From the NCBI GenBank assembly GCA_036023115.1, contig JAYKKT010000091.1:35335001-35399000 (forward strand): a stretch of DNA of 64,000 nt, in the 5' to 3' direction. The notes beneath the pieces were generated by a model that saw only the letters and a program-made list of their open reading frames with translations, made no database searches and had not been told where the DNA came from. Of the stretch, positions 1 to 12,200 are shown piece by piece. Numbering within the stretch: the first letter of the stretch is position 1; every line of letters starts with the position of its first letter. Both the position numbers and the translations under genes were made by a program. The stretch is from Brasenia schreberi. Taxonomy: Eukaryota > Streptophyta > Magnoliopsida > Nymphaeales > Cabombaceae.

Positions 1-689
1 CGGCCCCGATCCATTGTCAGAGTACTCGTTGTAGGTGGAGAAATCGGCCTTGAATTTTCGAAGGTTTTTTTTTTTAAATTTTCAGCCTTTAGAAAGTACC
101 AACATGAAGGAAAATAAGTAGGATAGCAGAAAAATGCTTGTGAATGCGGTTTTAATGAATTGATCCCAAAAAACGAAGCCTTATCCATCGTCCACTTCAA
201 GAACAAGAGTCGTAACATGTCTCGTTCCAAGAAGTTTACAAGTGTTATCTAAATTGTATCATCACTTTTGACGACAACATACTTCGATCCTTTAAGGATG
301 GTTTCTCTAAGTTAGAGATGAAACCAATGAAATTCTTCCTCATACAAATATAGACTGGATTCAATATCTCGCATTTAGTTGAAAAATGGTTAAAAGCTAA
401 TATGAATTTGCTTTAGATTCAGAGATTTTTAAGATAACCAGAATATTTGTATTATAAGTTTGATCAAAATCCAGATCTAATTATCAGGTAATGCAGCACA
501 TCGGAATTTCCGGCGAGTGATAATACTTTTGTCGACATCGAGAAACCGAGGGTATGTGGTGAGCTCTCGGAGGTTTAGAAGAGTGCCCAATTTGGCGACA
601 ACACCTTTTAAGGTATGCCCTAGGTTGGTTTAGTATCGACTGGACTCCCCAACTCAGCGTGATAACAATTGAAACCTATTTGCACAAGG
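1..689. other. Intergenic stretch, no gene recognised
   Basis: AT-rich sequence with a poly-T run near 67-76 and no long open frame. On the minus strand, bases 1-60 can be read as a short open stretch that might be the edge of an exon, but the upstream side lacks a pyrimidine tract and nothing is recognised. Confidence 0.5.
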
Positions 690-812
690 AGCAATAGCCT
701 TCATGGCTAGGGGGTTGACTCAAAAACACCCTTAAGTTGAAGGTCTCGGGTTCGATATCCACTTGACTTATCTTAGCAGGGTCTGCCTAACCCTAGCTTG
801 CCTATTAAAAAA
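690..812 (+). repeat. SINE-like repeat (tRNA-derived head)
   Basis: An A-box-like TGGCTAGGGGG at 704-714 is followed about 45 bases later by a B-box-like GGTTCGATATCC at 749-760. The body ends in an A-rich tract near 806-813. The phrase GTCTGCCTAACCCTA near 781 recurs in part near 5700 and 34830, so this is a dispersed family. This is the layout of a pol III SINE, but no target duplication was found and the boundaries are approximate. Confidence 0.35.
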
Positions 813-879
813 AATGGACTGATGTAGTAGAGAAATTCCGATAAACCCGGCCAGAAATGGGCTTTTATGTAACAGTTTT

Positions 880-1155
880 CTAGAAAAGCTGTCGAATGTC
901 AAACCGTCGGAAATGATTATTTAAATGAAACAGGAGTAGATTTAAAGTGTACGTATTCTTTTGCAATACGACGTCTAATTCATCCTCTGCAAGCAGTTGA
1001 CACAGGACTTGATCAAGTTCACAACTCAAAACAGCAATTAATGGACCAAGTTCTGGTCTATCATGACCCGACCCAACACCATCCAACCACATCGTCTTTG
1101 GCCCACATTCGCTGTTGCCTTCACGACAAGAAAGATGGGTTTTAGTGGCATGCAT
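880..1155 (-). other. Unassigned open frame, doubtful gene
   Basis: A 91-codon minus-strand open frame lies alone in intergenic DNA. It has no recognisable domain, signal peptide or neighbouring exon. It may be a chance frame or an exon of an undetected gene. Confidence 0.1.
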
Positions 1156-1356
1156 TTTTCGTCACTAATTATACGTAAATTGTCACTAAATTAATTTATT
1201 AGCGATATTTTGTTCTTGGGCCTCTCACATTTTTATGAGAATGACAGGTAAACCAACCTTTACATTTTCTAGCTTTTCCCCCTCTTTATAACAGAATTTC
1301 TTAGAGTCTTCACACGAATGTCATCAGATGGAAAAGAATGTAGCCTTGCTCGGAGA

Positions 1357-1681
1357 TAGGGATGGAAATGGGGCGGGTTTTCACTCCTCACACCTGCACC
1401 CATCCCGCACTAGATGCTCCCTTATACATCCCCTCCTACGGGTCTTTTGGATCAAACCCCGCACCTGCCTCACACCCTCTTTGTTACAACCTGGCACTGC
1501 CCCACCTCGTCCCATTTCAACCTATAAAAATATTTTTTAAGAAAAAAATCAGTTAATATTATATATTCTACATGAAATACAAAATTTTCTTCATGATATT
1601 TTATATTATTAAATTAGAAATTATTATATATGTGTTTATATTTATCTATATAAAAATATATACATGTAAAATACTTATAAG

Positions 1682-1730
<49 letters not shown>

Positions 1731-1869
1731 GGACCGGGCAGAGGGTTTACCTTAAACCCTACCCGCTTGCGGGTCATTTTCACCTTATTATGCCTTACCG
1801 CGTACTGGGTTTTCCTCTTTGAGAACCCATCTCATGTAGGGGCGGGTCAGGTAGAAATTGCCATCCCTA
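1357..1869. mobile_element. hAT-type MITE with internal (TA)n
   Basis: The left end reads TAGGGATGGAAAT and the right end, reverse-complemented, reads TAGGGATGGCAAT, giving terminal inverted repeats. The flanks CTCGGAGA (1349-1356) and CTCTCAGA (1870-1877) match at 6 of 8 positions, as expected for an old 8-bp hAT duplication. The interior is GC-rich near both ends, carries a (TA)n tract at 1683-1725, and codes for nothing. The family is inferred from TIR sequence and duplication length. Confidence 0.5.
1683..1725. repeat. (TA)n microsatellite
   Basis: About 21 uninterrupted TA dinucleotides inside the MITE-like element. Such tracts are prone to length change. Confidence 0.9.
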
Positions 1870-1977
1870 CTCTCAGAGTAAGACAGCACATGATGATGGT
1901 GAGGTCATATTCCATATTATAATCATCAAATGCAGGACGAAAGGAATGATATTAATGGTCAAATTGGTGAAGCCTCT

Positions 1978-2092
1978 TTTCTTTTTTTCACAAGGGGAGG
2001 TCATATCTAGAAGCATACTGCAGGTATCAAACTCGTGGCCTTCAACTTGTGAGTGAACCGTCTAGCCCCGTGAGCTATTGATCTTCATGCGT
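1978..2092 (-). repeat. SINE-like repeat, minus strand
   Basis: Read on the minus strand, a tRNA-like head (ATAGCTCACGGGGCTAGACGG) is followed by a B-box-like GAGTTTGATACC and an A-rich tail next to 1978-1990. A related GAGTTCAATACTC block is at 24390-24410. This suggests a dispersed tRNA-derived SINE; ends are approximate and no target duplication is visible. Confidence 0.35.
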
Positions 2093-2099
2093 TAATAAA

Positions 2100-3182
2100 G
2101 GCTCTTTCCGGAGTTGCGTTAGTTTTTTGATTTTTTTAATTGCAATAAGCATATATAAAGTTTTCAGAATTTATATATGTTAGCATCTGCATAGAGGTAA
2201 TACCGTTTGAAGAGCTTGACCATCATTTTTTTTCATTGATATATATATGGAGAGAGAGGCAATGCTCAATGCATGATGTCTTCAAGTATATGATAAAAAT
2301 GCTTAAGCATTTCTATTATTTAATCTTTGATAATTCAATGTTAGAGATTTGAATTAAAAATATGGTTTGTACTTTGCGTTTAATGTACCGTATGCATTAT
2401 TTATAAAGCAATTAAAATCTTTATTATTGATGTTAAATATCAATGGTAAAGATGTTTAAGCATTCTTATGTTTAGAGACATTATCCATTACCATTCTCTC
2501 TCTCTATTTGTTTATTTATTTGAATGATTTAGACTAACCATGTCTGCAATGATAGCATACGCACACATTCCTCCAGTAAATATAATGTAATAAGATCGCA
2601 ATGGGTAACTATATCAGATTTTCTAGCATTTACGTTTATTATAAATTTTAAAGACCGTTTCTTTTATTGCAGGTATTATAATAATGCTTATTATGCAAAA
2701 GTAGGTGGTATCAGCACCAAGGAAATGAACTGTTTGGAGATTGATTTCCTTTTCGGCATTGGTTTCCAACTTTACGTGACTCCTTCCACCTTCCGAACTT
2801 ACTGCATGAATTTACAGAGGGAGATGCTACAGTCTGAGTCTAGCAATGGCTACTGCATACAGAGAACCCTCAGAATCCCTAGCTATTTTTCTTCCCTTTC
2901 TGCCTCTTCTGATCAATCCAACTCTCAGAACCAACATTTGGTCATTTGCTGTCCAAGCAAATCTATGTAAATAGGGTGATGACTTTATCCAGGACTCTCT
3001 CTCTGTCTCTCTTCAGTAGTGCAGAAACAAGCAAGTTTTTGGCAGGACAGCTTTTCTTTATCTTAGTATTCACTTCGGAACTTTATCTTTTTCAGTGTTT
3101 GATTTTAGCCGAATGCCAAATAGTGGAATTTAGTGACCCGCACACAGAGAGTATTATATATTTATATGTTTATATATATTTA

Positions 3183-3188
<6 letters not shown>
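2100..3188. other. Intergenic, no gene recognised
   Basis: AT-rich DNA. An open frame at 2725-2970 on the plus strand has no recognisable domain and no splice partners. Nothing else is supported. Confidence 0.4.
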
Positions 3189-3238
<50 letters not shown>

Positions 3239-3250
3239 AGAGAGAGAGAG
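3189..3250. repeat. (TA)n(GA)n compound microsatellite
   Basis: About 23 TA units are followed directly by about 8 GA units. The long TA run reads as open in several frames, so apparent ORFs here are artefacts. Confidence 0.9.
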
Positions 3251-3359
3251 ACTTGTTGATTAAAATAAGAATCAGAAAGATCTTGGCCTTTAAAAAGGTC
3301 TCCCTTCCCTCCTATTTCAAAAACACATGTACAACCTGCTCCTACCTGTTCACATGCCT

Positions 3360-3480
3360 AGAAGAAGCAAAACCTGCATCCGGCGCAGTAGGGGCTCTTC
3401 AATACCTACTTGCAGGTGGTAAGTTCGACTCCAAAAGATGCATGTGTGTTAACCTTTAGCTTTTCATTGTAAAAAAAAAA
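3360..3480 (+). repeat. SINE-like repeat with poly(A)
   Basis: A B-box-like GTTCGACTCC at about 3424-3433 is followed by a terminal run of ten A residues near 3471-3480. The layout resembles the repeat at 690-812. Boundaries are approximate and no target duplication is claimed. Confidence 0.3.
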
Positions 3481-5880
3481 ACTGCATCCCTCTTCATGTG
3501 CTTTCTACTCAGACAAATGTATGATAAATACTTACCTTTGGATATTACGCCACTCTTAAATTACTTTGAACCTGACAACTCGAACCTGCCCCATATGATG
3601 GATGGAACAGAACTGCCTCCGGTATTATGCCAGTGGATTAAGTAAGCGTTTGATTGTGAAGTTTGGGTTTACGAAATTGAAACTATAGATTAAATTATGT
3701 CTCATAATTATGCACAAACCTCAATACACATTAAAAGGCAGGGTTGTTCTTGCCTGACTACAATGTCCACTAGCAGCTCACTCTATGGGTGAGTCGTTGA
3801 AACTAGGCCTGCAGTGACAGTTTTTGAAATCAAACGATGAGATTTAAATTGATATCTCTATCACTTGCAATCACTTATCACTGACTGCAACTGGCACTAA
3901 CGAAACACTTAGTTATGTATTATTTTCTCTCTGTGTGTGTAAGAGAGAGAGAGAGCATTATTTTCTTATGTAGATTGAAGCATGACTACAGTAGAATCTG
4001 ATTTGGTTCAATCTACATAAGACCAAAACCAGGCCTTGTCCAACCAAGTGAAGTCGGATGTGATTCTTAGTGGCTATGAAGCTCGATCTCATAGTAGCAT
4101 TTAACTAAAAAAGCATGATAATGTTTTATGATTCGAAATGGAACAAAAAGAAGGAGAAATTAGTGTGTTAAGAGTGACAATCTCTGTGGTTGTAAGTTGA
4201 AAATGAATATCGGAGGTGAGAATGATGTTCCTTAGAAAAAGAAAGTGTTATTACCCTTTCTTTGTAGTTGCTGTGGTGTACATATATTTGGGAAATGTCT
4301 ACTTGTGAGGTCCGAAATATCAATAAACTAAGTTGGGAGCTATTTCCTATTTGAATGACTAGGGTTTCCTTCTGACTGTCTGAAATGCTCATATTTTATC
4401 TGTCTAATCACCAAGAAACATATATATACATCAACAGAAATCAACCATTGCTGCCGATTCCGGTTTACCTAAAACCAAGAACTGTAACCAAATAAGGCTC
4501 CACCTCATTATGGTTTCCTATCCAACCCAAATAACCCAACTTTATAAAGTAAAAACAATTAAATTAAACAAAAATATAAGCTCAGATGTCTTGGATGGAT
4601 TATACTGCTATATTCTTGACAAATCAGGCTATACTATTTTTACATATATATATATATATACATATATATATACATATTATATAGTTGAAGACTGTTTTTT
4701 CTTATATCGCCTCCAACAGCCTGAGAGAAAGGGGTGGGGGGCGGTGTCTTGAACTTATAAATGGACTCAACTCAGCATAGGTATATTGGGACCCTATCCA
4801 ATACTCTATTGGATTTCTCTCACTTCTTTGGGAAGAAACCCAGTGGTGCATGAGTTCGGGATGATTAATTTTGTTTGATATGAAATTTAAGTTGATCTTA
4901 ACACTGTCTTTAGAGAAAATGAGGTTGAACGCTAGATTTTACTCAAACCATTGATCATTGATATTTTTTAGCATGATTAGGATTAATAAAACAAATTTAA
5001 TTGTCATTTTAGGTGGTGATCTTTGTTAATTTAAGCATGTAGTGGAATCCATTTTGTAGTCAAGTCTGGCTTACAAGAACACAGACTACTTGCAAAATGG
5101 TGGAAAGATAAAGGGTTTTACAGGTCCCTGTCCTCAAGGATGATGGGGGTTAGTGCAGGAAAGTGTTGACGTTATTGAATTGGATCGACACAAACTGGTT
5201 CTTGCGACAGGTTTCCTTTGCCTTGAGCAGGGCGGGGAGCAGGGGATTCCCATTCTATGAACATCCCTAATTCTACTGCACGACAAGCTTTTAAGAGTTA
5301 TTTTCTTTTCTTTTTTATGTATAATGGAAAGGCTGAAACCAGATGTACACCCCGAGTATCAATCTCATTATTCTTAACTTGATATTTGTGATAGTCACTC
5401 CGCTCCGCCACAATGCGGATCCACCACTGCAACTAGTTGTGTCATACTAGAAATAGTCCGCCCAAAGCATAGGTCAGAGGAAGAGGCTGTCGACGGAGAA
5501 TTTCAAGAGCCGGCCCAATTTTACGTGTCCCCTTTTAATAGATTAACATCTCTAAAAGCAAAATATAGATCTAATTTTATTGTTATTTGGCCAAACTAGC
5601 CAAGTTAGTAGGGACATGCAAGATCATCCTCGTGAATGAAGTTAGAGTAGAGACATCATGCAAGGATCATCCTCGTGAATGGTTAATACAACTGGTAGGG
5701 TCCTACCTAACCCTCCACTTGCCTTTCGCAAAACAACAAAGTATATTGGCATGTTGCAACTCGATCTTGGCATTCCATTTTATCCAAGTTTCTACCCGCA
5801 CTCATCTTGAATGCGAGTGTGAGCGTGAGAAGGAATCCAACCATATAGCCCTTTTCGTTTTTGCCTTGAGTCCCCTAACG
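3481..5880. other. Intergenic, no gene recognised
   Basis: AT-rich DNA with short GA, TA and CA runs (for example near 3930 and 4640-4680). Open frames at 4168-4392, 4510-4752 and 5587-5985 are short, without domains, and cross microsatellites. No gene is supported. Confidence 0.4.
5614..5681 (+). repeat. Short direct repeat, 2 copies of about 25 bp
   Basis: CATGCAAGATCATCCTCGTG at about 5614 recurs at about 5657 with one extra G. The copies are about 43 bases apart. Function unknown. Confidence 0.6.
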
Positions 5881-6135
5881 ATCTCACCGGACTCTTTGAT
5901 TAGTGAATGGACGCGCGAAGCCAAAAGCTCCCTCTTTCCCCTATATATATATATATTTATTTATTTATATTCCTTAATCGCATGAAGCCGAAAGAACCAA
6001 AGTAAAGTTTAATAAGAAAGCGCGGGTGGTTCCCTCGCGTGGTCCCATTTCATCCCTGCATTACATTCCCTCAACAGGAGGGGGTGTGGGGAAATGCAAG
6101 AATTGGTTCCAACGCCATTTTTGAGGAAAGTCACT
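5880..6135 (+). promoter_or_regulatory. Probable UGLYAH promoter and 5' leader
   Basis: This lies directly upstream of the first coding exon. A TA-rich run at 5941-5970 could serve as a TATA region about 165-195 bases before the chosen ATG at 6136. An in-frame ATG also occurs at 6094. The transcription start is not determined. Confidence 0.35.
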
Positions 6136-6286
6136 ATGCAGAAAAGTAAACCGGCAACCATCTTCAGCAGTCTTCTCATCACCCTCCTCCTTTATGGTAC
6201 TCTTTCAGTACTTTGGTCTTCTTTCCTTCAGAACCCAGTTATTAATCCTTCCCATCGTGCAATGCATGAGTTCTCGTCTTCTTGCT
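6136..6286 (+). CDS. UGLYAH: UGLYAH exon 1 (signal segment)
   Basis: Encodes the poorly conserved N-terminus with a leucine-rich hydrophobic stretch. The donor GT at 6287 leaves one base, which joins AT of exon 2 to keep the frame. The exact start and donor are the least certain parts of the model. Confidence 0.7.
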
Positions 6287-9200
6287 GTAATATCTTTTCC
6301 TTTTTTCACGTTTACCCTTAAATGGTTGATTACCCAGATGGATTTCAGTCTGCATATTGCCTAGAAGGTTTCTGTTCATCCCCTTTCGTTTTGGCTGATT
6401 CGGTGGAGAAGAACATTTATTTCAAAGTTGTAAATCCTACCCTCTCACCCCACCATCTCCGAGGTGAGTGATTTAATCGATTTAAATCATCAGAACTTGA
6501 ATAAATCATGCTTTCTTTGTAAGCAATAACCCATACGGTCTGTTTGATGGGTATATGTATCTACCGTGATACAAAAAGCTAAAGTTCGAGATGGTTTTCT
6601 TTGAACTAGAGAGATAAAGGTAATGCCTTTTAAGGCAGAAAGCTCGTTTGAGGAAGCCTATAGCTACATTATGGTGTAATTTTGGTTTCTTTTGAATCTG
6701 AGGATTGAAAATTTCCATTTTTTCATGGGCAATGGAGTATTGAGTCGTTGTAACTGAGCAGTCTGTTTTGAGTTTAATTGAAGAAATGGCTTGTCTTTGT
6801 TTTGCTGGATGACAGATTTGCCAGGCTTCACACGTAGTGTGTATAGAAGGGACCATGCTGTGATTACTCCTGAAAGTCACGTTTTTAGCCCTCTGCCTGA
6901 TTGGTATGTGGTGTAGTGATTGCAGCTACGTGGTTTCTAGTCGATGGCATGGTTTATGCTGCTTCAGATGCTACTGATGTTTATCAAGAGCTTCCTCATA
7001 GCGCATATTTGCTTCCGTTGCAGGAAAAATACACTAGGAGCTTATCTGATTACCCCGGCTACGGGTTCACATTTTGTGATGTATTTGGTGAAGATGTCAG
7101 GTAGTTTTCATCTTATACCAGAGGATTTATTTTCTTTTGGAATTTGTAACATCCGATTGATATTGGAAGAAATTAATTTCCTTATGCCTTTATGAATTGG
7201 TTTTACTTGATGTGTGTCTAGAGTTTCTTCTTCCTGATTACTCACGGGTTACTCCTTTTTGCAATCTTGTCTGTTGCAGAGAATTCACAATCTGCATTAC
7301 CCCCAAAAGATGTTGAAAGGTGCACAGCTTGTCTTCTCTTATCAAGTGGTTATGGTTGTAGTTTAATTAGGTTCTGTATTTGGATATCAAGAACACGAGA
7401 AGTTACTTATATATGGATCCTTGGGCATTTTGAAGGATGCACCAGTAGGATATGGATACTTAGGTTGCCAAAAAGGTCACTATGTGTTGAACAATATGTT
7501 AAATGCCATGCAATTCAAAATGCTCTTTGAGCAAATGTAGATTAGGGTTAATTCTGAAGTAAGTAAGAGAGGCTGGACGGCAGCCAAGAAGGGTCAACTT
7601 TTGCTGTTTGGGGCAGATTGGAGGAATGCCTCTAATCTGCCAATATTTGTAAGTTATTTGTACTTCTTTTCAATAAGATTATTGCAACATTTGTCCCCTA
7701 TAGTAGAGAAACATCACCACAATGACAAGGTGTATACCTCATAAGAGTAGGTATATACCTCATAAGAGCATATAGTGACTACAAAGTAGAAAATGAATCA
7801 CAAAATAGGAAGACAAAGGGAAAAATATTACCTCTATAACCAAAGATAAAATATGAAAGTAAAAATAAAGGATATGTATTAAACCTAACAGCCCACAACA
7901 TACGAATATGGGATTATGTTATAGAAACATGGAAATCAGGAGTAGTAGCCCGATACAACAACAACAACAACTAAGCCTATTCCCATTCTAGACAGGGTCA
8001 GCTATATGGATTCTTTGTTTCCACATATCCTTATCGTGTGCCATGTTAGCAGTTAACTCACAATAAGCTAGATCATTTTTATTGTTTCTTTCCAATACTT
8101 TTGTGGTCGTCCTCTACCTCTTTTAATACTTTCCAAATTTAGTTTTTCATACCTTCTTACATGTTCTTCTTTTGATATTCTTTCTATATGTCTAAACCAT
8201 CTTAAACAATATTCTCTCATTTTATCGTCTATTGGTGCGACTCCTAATTTGTTTCTAATAACCTCATTATGTATACGGTCTTTTCTTGTATGACTACTCA
8301 TCCATCTCAACATCTTCATTTCTGTCAAAGACATCTTTTGTAGCCCAATACTTAAACAAATTCAGCACAGAAAATAGTGCATTAGAAATGTATAAGTATT
8401 TAGAAACATTTTTAGGAGAAACTGTAAAAGCCACGTGGGAAAGCTTTAAGCTAAAAAAACATCAAATTACAACGCCCTGGTAAGTTTAGGACCAATTCCC
8501 TATAATTTTGTAAATATAGTACATAGATTAGCAACTGGAAGAGATCCTAACCAACAGAATATAACTATCCAAATAGAAGCTGTCAGAAGATTAGAACCGT
8601 TAACCCTTAATAATATGAGCTATGCTAATGATTTCTTAGCAGACTATACATACCATACTATTATACCAGGAAATACATATAAAACAAAAATTAGAAACAG
8701 AATGTTTTTAAAACTACCAGGACCTCTAGGAATAGAAATACAAAAAGATTGGGATAAACATTGTACTGAATCAAACGCAGATCCAAACAGTATAACAATA
8801 GGAAGAGCAACACAGTTTATTGCAGAATAGTTAGAGAAAAAAATGTACACATATAAAAATTCAAAAACAAATAAAAAAAGGAGACTATATTTTTTGCAGA
8901 AATATGTATACTGGAAGCACATATACTAAAAATTCTAGATAGAAAAACTATATATCTAAACGAAAACCTTATAGAATGATTAAAAAGAATAAAAACAAAC
9001 ATGTAAGAAAATATAGACCACACCGACGAACGTGTAATACAAAATTAGGATGTTATACATGTGGTAGTGAACAATAGTCAAGACAAAAATAGTATTTTAG
9101 TAAATTGTGTAGAAGAAGATATCATAGCAATAGATGAAGCAGTTACAGTAAAAGTATTTACAGTATAGTTGAAGAAGAATTTAAAAAAATTTATAGTAGT

Positions 9201-12200
9201 TCTTGTGAGGAAGAAATAGATGAAGACCAAAAGACTAAGGTATGGACTAGTAATACAAGATATATGAACATAGTATCTAATCCATAAAAATATTTACCAT
9301 CAGAATTTCTGGCATGTAAAGAACATAAGTGGGCTCGTTATAATGGATCAGATAGCATAGCCTGCCTATATTGCAGATTATACCCAACTAACAATATGCG
9401 TTTACAATGTAAAAATTGTTTAAAAGAAATGTGTACTATGTGCACAAAAATATCTTAAATACCTTACTACAAATGATAGACAACGCCTAGATAAAAATAA
9501 AATAGAAAATAATATCCATGCATGAAAAATAAAAATATTAGAAGAAAGAGTATGGTGTCTAGAACATCCTGATATGCCATTATTAGAAGAAATGACAACA
9601 CCCGACAACTTAGAAGCAATCAATTAAACTACTAATACAACTATAATAGCTGTATGTAACGAAGGATTAAGAATGCGTAGTATAAAAATTAAATGTAAGA
9701 TCAAGATACGCAACTTAGAAATAGAATGTATAGCCTTGGTAGATACCGGATGTAGTATAAGTCTTATAGATGAAAGAATTATACCTCCTAAATATAGAGA
9801 ACCTATTTCCTCAATAAAAGATGCTACTGCTAGAACCTCTTGATGGTACTATTCATCGTTACAAAGAACAATCAACTTATAAAATGCGAGAAACATGTAT
9901 AAAACCTTATGTAACGAAGGATTAAGAATGCGTAGTATAAAAATTAAATGTAAGATCAAGATACGCAACTTAGAAATAGAATGTATAGCCTTGGTAGATA
10001 CCGGATGTAGTATAAGTCTTATAGATGAAAGAATTATACCTCCTAAATATAGAGAACCTATTTCCTCAATAAAAGATGCTACTGCTAGAACCTCTTGATG
10101 GTACTATTCATCGTTACAAAGAACAATCAACTTATAAAATGCGAGAAACATGTATAAAACCTTTAGGACTCAAAGAACAATTCATTCTTGGTATACATTT
10201 CCTCCTTGATGGAAATGGAAGTATTACTCTCGATAAAAATTATGTTCAAATTTCAAAATTTACTAGTCTATGCCCTATTGAAATCTACCACCAGCCAACT
10301 ACATCAAAGTTATGAGAGAAGCATAGTGGACATCCATGCTCGTGTAAAATCTCAGGATCATCTAAAAATTCTAAACAAAACAGTTGTAATTGTTCTATAA
10401 ATGAAAGTATAACAGATTCTGAAAACCTTGAAATGATAAAATGGTCAGAATCAATTAAAAGCAGTGATATAGATTATCTATGCAATAAAACATTATATAA
10501 CATAATATATAATACCATATCTGAAAATGGGATAAAAGGCATGATAGCACGCATGACTCAAATAGAAATTATAGGAGAAGATATCCAAAAATATTGGAAT
10601 AATGATAAAATATATTGTACACTTAGAATAAAAAACCCCGGACACATTATCAAGACTAAAGAAATAAACAACTCTTTAGATGACATAAAGGAATTTAAAA
10701 TACATATAATTGACCTATTAACACTAGAAGTTATCAGACCCTCTAAAAGTCCTCATAGATCAGCGGCATTCATAGTAAACAAACATAGTGAATAAATAAG
10801 AGAAAAATCTAGAATGGTTATAAACTACAAAAGACGATATGATAACACGGAAGATGATAGTTATAATATCCCAAACAATGAATAATTAATAAATGGTATT
10901 CAAACATCTAAAATATTTAATAAATTTGACTGTAAATAAGGATTTTGACGACTAAAAATGTACATAGACAGTATAGAATATGCAACTTTTATTTGTCCTT
11001 TATGTTTATATGAATGGCTAGTAATGCCATTTGGTCTTAAAAATGTGCCTAGTATATTCCAAAGAAAAATGGATAATTGTTTAGAAGACTTAAAAGAATT
11101 TGTTCTAATATACATAGATGATAGACGACGTACTAGTATTCTTAAAAAATAAACAAGAACATCTTAGACACTTACAAATCATTTTTGATAGATTAATAAA
11201 ACATGGCATAATAACAAGTAAAAAAAAAGGAATTGTATAAAGAATACATAAATTTTCTAGGAGCCAATATAGGAAAAGGTTATATAAAATTACAACCTCA
11301 TATTGCTCAAAAATAAAAGAAATGCCTGATAAACTAGAAGAAACGAAAGAATTGCAAAAATTCTTTGGACTTTTAAATTATTCTAGACCATATCTTAAAG
11401 ATATAGGAAAAATTGTAGGACCCTTATATTCTAATACAAGTTTAAAAGGACAAAAATACTTTAATCAAAATGATATAAAACTAGTACAAGATATAAAAAA
11501 CTTAGTTTCAAATATTCCCCATTAAAACTACCGTTAGCAACTGATTACCTAATAGTCTAAACATATGGGTGTGAAACAGGATGAGGAGCCATCTTAATTA
11601 GGAAAGCAAAAGAATTTGCTCCTAAAGAAGTAGAAGAAATATGTAGATATGCCAACAAAGTTTTTAAAGAGAAGGAAAAAATAAAAAATAAATAGTATAC
11701 ACTCAGAAATATTAGCAGTTATTTATGCTATAGATAGTTTCAAACTATTTCTATTGGGAAAAAGACTGCTTACTTTTAGAATAGATTGTGAAGTAATTGT
11801 AAAATTTTACAATACTATTAAGTAAAAAGAAAAAATCAGTTCAGTAAGAAGATGATTAAACTTCATTGATAGAGTAACAAGTAGTGGTTTTAAACCAAAA
11901 TTTGAACACATTAGTGGGAAAGATAATATAGCAGCAGATATTATCAGTAGAATGTTTGAAAAGAAAATAACAAGCCAAAATTTTACATATGGAGAACTTC
12001 AGATACAGACCAACTCTCAGACCGATGGTACCAACTACTCAGACTAGCAATAATATGAGCACACACTCACACAGTATAGAAGAGAACTCATTTAGACAGA
12101 CAAGTAATATTGCATCTACATATACTCAGAAAAGACTAAATTTTGGAAATATAGAACTTTCAGTATTACCAAGAGCTTCTAACATAGGTTTCAAAACCCT

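Noticed and set aside
1..60. Possible exon edge on the minus strand
   Set aside because: About 20 open codons only, no pyrimidine tract before the possible acceptor, and no recognised match.
3133..3459. Open frames rich in Tyr-Ile across (TA)n runs (also at 1572-1922, 26255-26482)
   Set aside because: TA dinucleotide runs are open in several frames and encode YIYI; this is not evidence of a gene.
6506..6880. Minus-strand 124-codon frame inside UGLYAH introns and exon 3
   Set aside because: Antisense to a confirmed exon, with no domain.
7957..8339. Host gene on the minus strand (RTE C-terminal motif)
   Set aside because: The match is to the LINE C-terminus, with a LINE tail and target duplication.
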